A DNA stretch of 7,893 nucleotides from UBA5972 sp964480735. Its GTDB lineage: Bacteria; Pseudomonadota; Alphaproteobacteria; Rhodobacterales; Rhodobacteraceae. Of the stretch, positions 5,542 through 7,893 are shown in pieces. The stretch lies in assembly GCA_964480735.1 (NCBI GenBank), contig CAYZQS010000117.1:1-7893 (forward strand). The letters are read 5' to 3'. The notes beneath the pieces are model-generated. The model ran no database searches and was not told the origin of the DNA. It saw nothing but the letters and a program-made list of their open reading frames with translations. Positions within the stretch are counted from its first letter, which is position 1; every line of letters begins with the position of its first letter. Both the position numbers and the translations under genes were made by a program.

Positions 5542-6165
5542 TTAACGCTTTTCCAGTAGACGCACGAACATGTCAAACGCCTGATGCTGCAATATCTTGC
5601 GCTCTGCCTCGGCGATGTCATCCCAGTGGGACAGCATCCAGCGGTCTATGGCCATGCCCAGCGCCATAACGCCGTCCATCAGAAAAGAATTCGGCACATC
5701 ATCGCGCAAGAGACCAAGCGCCTGCCCGTGCTGCAATATGCGTTCGATCCACGCGCCGCTGACAAGCAAAAGATCATCGGTCAGCCCCAGTTCGGCAGCA
5801 TTGTCGCGGCTGCGGTAAAACATGCGGCCGACCAGAATGAAATCCGGATTCTGATTTATGGCTTCAGCCATGCCATCCGCCATCATCTGCATGGTTGGCC
5901 AAAAATTCTCGGCGTTCAGCACAGAAAGATCCAGCGCGTTCAGAATTCCCAGAAACGGCGCCAGACTTTGCTCCAGCGTCTGTTGAAACAAATCGGTCTT
6001 ATTTTCAAAAAAATGATAAAAGGAACTTTTGCTCATGCCAACTTCGCCGATGATCCGGTTCAGCGACGCCTGCCCAAAACCCCGCGCGGCAAATTCTTCG
6101 CGCGCCACACCAAACAACTGGGCACGTTTGTCGGTTGGCAGTTTGAACGAAGGATGCGCGATCAT
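5542..6165 (-). CDS. TetR/AcrR-family transcriptional regulator
   Basis: A 207-residue DNA-binding regulator. The N-terminal TetR domain runs about residues 10-60 (REEFAARGFGQASLNRIIGE then VGMSKSSFYHFFENKTDLF). The helix-turn-helix spans about 33-52 and ends in the usual SFYHFF recognition helix followed by NKTDLF. The C-terminal half (about 65-205) is helical and ligand-binding, with no close family signature I can name. The ATG at 6163-6165 has only a weak ribosome site. It lies 33 bases after the DsbD-like gene and 18 bases before the NnrU pair, all on the same strand. By position it is a plausible local regulator of the NnrU-DUF1737-mch block, sensing perhaps an acyl-CoA or lipid-like ligand, but nothing in the sequence shows which. 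Confidence 0.9.
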   Translation of the reverse strand: MIAHPSFKLPTDKRAQLFGVAREEFAARGFGQASLNRIIGEVGMSKSSFYHFFENKTDLFQQTLEQSLAPFLGILNALDLSVLNAENFWPTMQMMADGMAEAINQNPDFILVGRMFYRSRDNAAELGLTDDLLLVSGAWIERILQHGQALGLLRDDVPNSFLMDGVMALGMAIDRWMLSHWDDIAEAERKILQHQAFDMFVRLLEKR

Positions 6166-6198
6166 GGTTCGGGCACCATAAATGGCCGGGCGGATATT

Positions 6199-7029
6199 TC
6201 AACCGGATGTAAGGGTGCAGCCTTGAAAATCCAAAGCCTGATCCGGGCCTATCAACGTAATCCTGACGTCCTTTGGATCGGGCGTAAAATCCTGTCCGCC
6301 GTAGTTTATCATCTTAACGCGGACCTCCAGAACGCCGCCCTGCCGGTTGGTTTTGGGCAGCGGGATCCACACGTCGGGGTTTGGATATTCGACAACCGCG
6401 ATTTCCTCGCCCGCGGTCACCGGTTCAGCGTCGATAACCGCGATCAGTTCCGACCCGTTCTCGATATCTTTGAACTTACAATCAACGGCCATATGGTCAT
6501 CCCCGCCAATCGTTCGCGGCACGGTTGCCAGCGCTGCGTCAATATGCGGGTCAGAACCGTCGCCACCATCGTCCAGACTGGCGCTGAACTCGGCTTTGAC
6601 CGGCATGCACATCTCGCTGCACACACCCAATTCCAGCGTTGCTTTCAGGGAAATGTCTTCGCCCTCGCGCACCGGCATGATTTCAACCGGCAATACAATC
6701 TGGTTCAAATAGCCGATGATCCGTTCGCCGTGCAGATCAAAAACCTCGGGCCGCGGCCAATGGACTGTAAAACCCGACACGTTTTCAGACCCGTCCAGCG
6801 AAAATCTTGGCGGAATGCCGGAACTGCCGCGAATGCGCCAATAGGTGTTCCAGCCGTCTTCAAGTGAGATACGCACGCCGATCATATGGCTGCCGCTGTT
6901 TTGCCGCCAGCCCGGCAGCAGTTCAAACCGCACAACGTCGGTCAGGTCTTTGGCCATATTCTGCGCAAACGACGCCGATGGCACCGCCGCAACAACCAAA
7001 AATGGTAAAGTTTTCAGAAAATATTTCAA
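6199..7029 (-). CDS. Periplasmic DsbD-alpha-like domain protein (stand-alone, probable TTG start)
   Basis: Protein of 276 residues with a signal peptide (MKYFLKTLPFLVVAAVPSAS then FAQ, about residues 1-23) and a body resembling the N-terminal alpha domain of thiol:disulfide reductase DsbD/ScsB: GVRISLEDGWNTYWR (51-65), then the cysteine pair in ELGVCSEMCMP (Cys137, Cys141). Cys184 and Cys271 are also present. The membrane (beta) and thioredoxin (gamma) domains of full DsbD are absent, so it must receive electrons from another partner if it acts as a thiol relay in the periplasm. There is no ATG in this frame upstream. The frame stays open to a TTG at 7153-7155, but the TTG at 7027-7029 puts a clean signal peptide at the N-terminus and has an AGG-containing site just upstream, so I prefer it. 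The gene is divergent from the YqgE gene. Confidence 0.8.
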   Translation of the reverse strand: MKYFLKTLPFLVVAAVPSASFAQNMAKDLTDVVRFELLPGWRQNSGSHMIGVRISLEDGWNTYWRIRGSSGIPPRFSLDGSENVSGFTVHWPRPEVFDLHGERIIGYLNQIVLPVEIMPVREGEDISLKATLELGVCSEMCMPVKAEFSASLDDGGDGSDPHIDAALATVPRTIGGDDHMAVDCKFKDIENGSELIAVIDAEPVTAGEEIAVVEYPNPDVWIPLPKTNRQGGVLEVRVKMINYGGQDFTPDPKDVRITLIGPDQALDFQGCTLTSG

Positions 7030-7181
7030 AAGCGCTACCTGATTTGATTGGTTGTGGTCAACCGGGATTTCACCTCTTTTAATCTGACATATCGCCAAAC
7101 AGAAATCACTTTCCAGAGACAACTTGTGTCCGTGACATTTCTGCCCTTGAAACAAATCAGCGCCGGGGGCATTTTACCATT
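7030..7181. promoter_or_regulatory. Divergent intergenic region between the DsbD-like and YqgE-family genes
   Basis: This 152-base region must hold the promoters of two divergent genes, so it is regulatory by position. It contains a 5-base hairpin GGTTG-TGGT-CAACC at 7050-7063 and a spaced 7-base inverted repeat CAGAAAT (7100-7106) / ATTTCTG (7137-7143). I cannot assign a convincing -35/-10 pair for either direction. A G-rich stretch at 7165-7169 is the only ribosome-site candidate for the YqgE gene, 12 bases before its ATG, which is long. Confidence 0.5.
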
Positions 7182-7751
7182 ATGAACAAAACACCGACAC
7201 ATCTGAATGGAAAACTGTTGATTGCCATGCCGTCGATGGGTGACACGCGGTTTGAACGCTCGCTGATCTATATGTGCGCCCATTCAGAAGATGGCGCGAT
7301 GGGTCTGATCGTCAACAAACCGGCGCCAAACCTCAAATTTGACGACCTGCTGCAGCAACTGGATATCGAGGTCGCCGGCAACAAAAATCCAATCCGGGTG
7401 CATTTTGGCGGACCGGTGGAACACGGGCGCGGATTTGTTCTGCACTCGCCGGATTACGAAAGCAAAGAGTCAACGCTGGTGGTTGATGATCGCTTTGGCA
7501 TGACGGCCACGCTGGATATCATCGAAGATATTTCCAACGGCGAAGGCCCGGATTCGTGCCTTTTGGCGCTGGGTTATGCCGGATGGGGGCCGGGTCAGCT
7601 GGAGGGTGAACTGCAGGCCAACGGCTGGTTGACCTGTGACGCCAGCCCCGAGATTGTGTTTTCGGCGGATAACGGCGAAAAATGGGCGGCGGCCCTTGGC
7701 ACGCTGGGCATTTCGCCTTCGCTGCTGTCACCCACCGGCGGATACGCTTGA
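7182..7751 (+). CDS. yqgE: YqgE/AlgH family protein (UPF0301)
   Basis: A 189-residue soluble protein spanning the whole YqgE/AlgH (DUF179) family length. Diagnostic blocks in order are LNGKLLIAMPSMGDTRFERS (8-27), CAHSEDGAMGLIVNKP (32-47), VHFGGPVEHGRGFVLHS (73-89) and LALGYAGWGPGQLEGEL (128-144), with the WL and ALG segments near the C-terminus. There is no signal peptide or membrane segment. The family is widespread and structurally known, but its biochemical role is unsettled; AlgH was named from alginate regulation in Pseudomonas. The ATG at 7182-7184 sits 12 bases after a weak GGGGG site. It is the only clear plus-strand gene here and is divergent from the DsbD-like gene, an arrangement I recall from other Rhodobacterales. 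Confidence 0.95.
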   Translation: MNKTPTHLNGKLLIAMPSMGDTRFERSLIYMCAHSEDGAMGLIVNKPAPNLKFDDLLQQLDIEVAGNKNPIRVHFGGPVEHGRGFVLHSPDYESKESTLVVDDRFGMTATLDIIEDISNGEGPDSCLLALGYAGWGPGQLEGELQANGWLTCDASPEIVFSADNGEKWAAALGTLGISPSLLSPTGGYA

Positions 7752-7893
7752 AGCGCAAGCCAAATGTGGGCACCGGTTTTCGGAATAAATTGCACGCAAT
7801 ATCAAAAGGATAGAGCCGCGCCGCTTATTCTGAAAAAAATGGACACGGCTCAGGGCATTTCTGTAATGCCTAAATTGAAAGGCCTGTTCATTG
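7752..7893 (+). other. Region downstream of the YqgE gene: small inverted repeats, possible start of another gene
   Basis: No established gene is visible. A plus-strand frame is open from an ATG at 7764 to the window end, with later in-frame ATGs at 7839 and 7866. The last is the most plausible start, with AGGG 10 bases upstream and an N-terminus MPKLKGLFI that could begin a signal peptide or membrane segment, but only nine residues are visible. Inverted repeats are ATTGC-AC-GCAAT (7789-7800), GAGCCG/CGGCTC (7813-7818 and 7846-7851, 27-base loop) and GGCATT-TCTGT-AATGCC (7854-7870). None is followed by a T tract, so I do not call a terminator. Confidence 0.35.

Noticed and set aside
5584..6867. 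Long plus-strand open frame (427 codons) across tetR and the DsbD-like gene
   Set aside because: Antisense to two genes with clear domains and has no recognisable domain of its own.
7055..7093. Possible leader peptide (GTG start, 12 codons) upstream of the DsbD-like gene on the minus strand
   Set aside because: Short, with no run of regulatory codons and no attenuator-like structure around it.
7030..7155. N-terminal extension of the DsbD-like protein to a TTG at 7155
   Set aside because: It would bury the signal peptide 42 residues inside the protein. The extension has no family resemblance and would fill most of the divergent promoter region.
7146..7174. CTTGAAA-N14-GGGCATTT, resembling a heat-shock sigma-32 promoter ahead of the YqgE gene
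   Set aside because: The -35 word is good, but the -10 is poor and transcription would begin about two bases before the ATG, leaving no leader. Probably chance.
1..7893. Mobile elements, CRISPR arrays, tRNA/rRNA genes, toxin-antitoxin or defence genes
   Set aside because: Read through for transposase motifs, direct repeat arrays, cloverleaf elements and short gene pairs with such signatures; none seen.

Overview
The window is a draft-genome fragment with one 100-base run of N. It looks like an alphaproteobacterium of the order Rhodobacterales (Roseobacter/Rhodobacter type). This rests on family-level recognition of the proteins: the sdhC-sdhD-sdhA order, a close match to mesaconyl-CoA hydratase of the ethylmalonyl-CoA pathway, an NnrU/DUF1737 pair, and a DsbD-alpha-like gene divergent from a YqgE-family gene. 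No search could be run.

Layout. Nearly everything lies on the minus strand and is read from right to left. A DsbD-alpha-like periplasmic protein (6199-7029) is followed by a TetR regulator (5542-6165). Two tandem NnrU-family membrane proteins (4951-5523 and 4382-4954), a small DUF1737 protein (4182-4385), mesaconyl-CoA hydratase mch (3134-4171) and a secreted DUF4344-type zinc metallopeptidase (2378-3121) come next. After a 107-base spacer with a strong inverted repeat come sdhC (2014-2270, cut by the gap), sdhD (1635-1913, cut by the gap) and sdhA (1-1622, running off the left edge). On the plus strand, a YqgE/AlgH-family gene (7182-7751) diverges from the DsbD-like gene. The last 142 bases hold no convincing gene but several small inverted repeats and perhaps the start of another gene.

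How the genes fit together. From tetR to the metallopeptidase the genes are packed with 4-base ATGA overlaps or gaps of 10-18 bases, so they probably form one operon. Mesaconyl-CoA hydratase works in acetyl-CoA assimilation (ethylmalonyl-CoA pathway), which feeds propionyl-CoA-derived succinyl-CoA and glyoxylate-derived malate into the TCA cycle. Succinate dehydrogenase then oxidises the succinate, so mch beside sdh makes metabolic sense. The NnrU pair, the DUF1737 protein and the metallopeptidase have no assigned role in this pathway and are the least understood part of the window.

This is mostly a conserved chromosomal region. I see no mobile element, CRISPR array, RNA gene or phage gene. 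The points most worth a second look are the translationally coupled block of unknown-function proteins upstream of mch, the inverted repeat ahead of sdhC, and the false SdhC-SdhD fusion created by the assembly gap.
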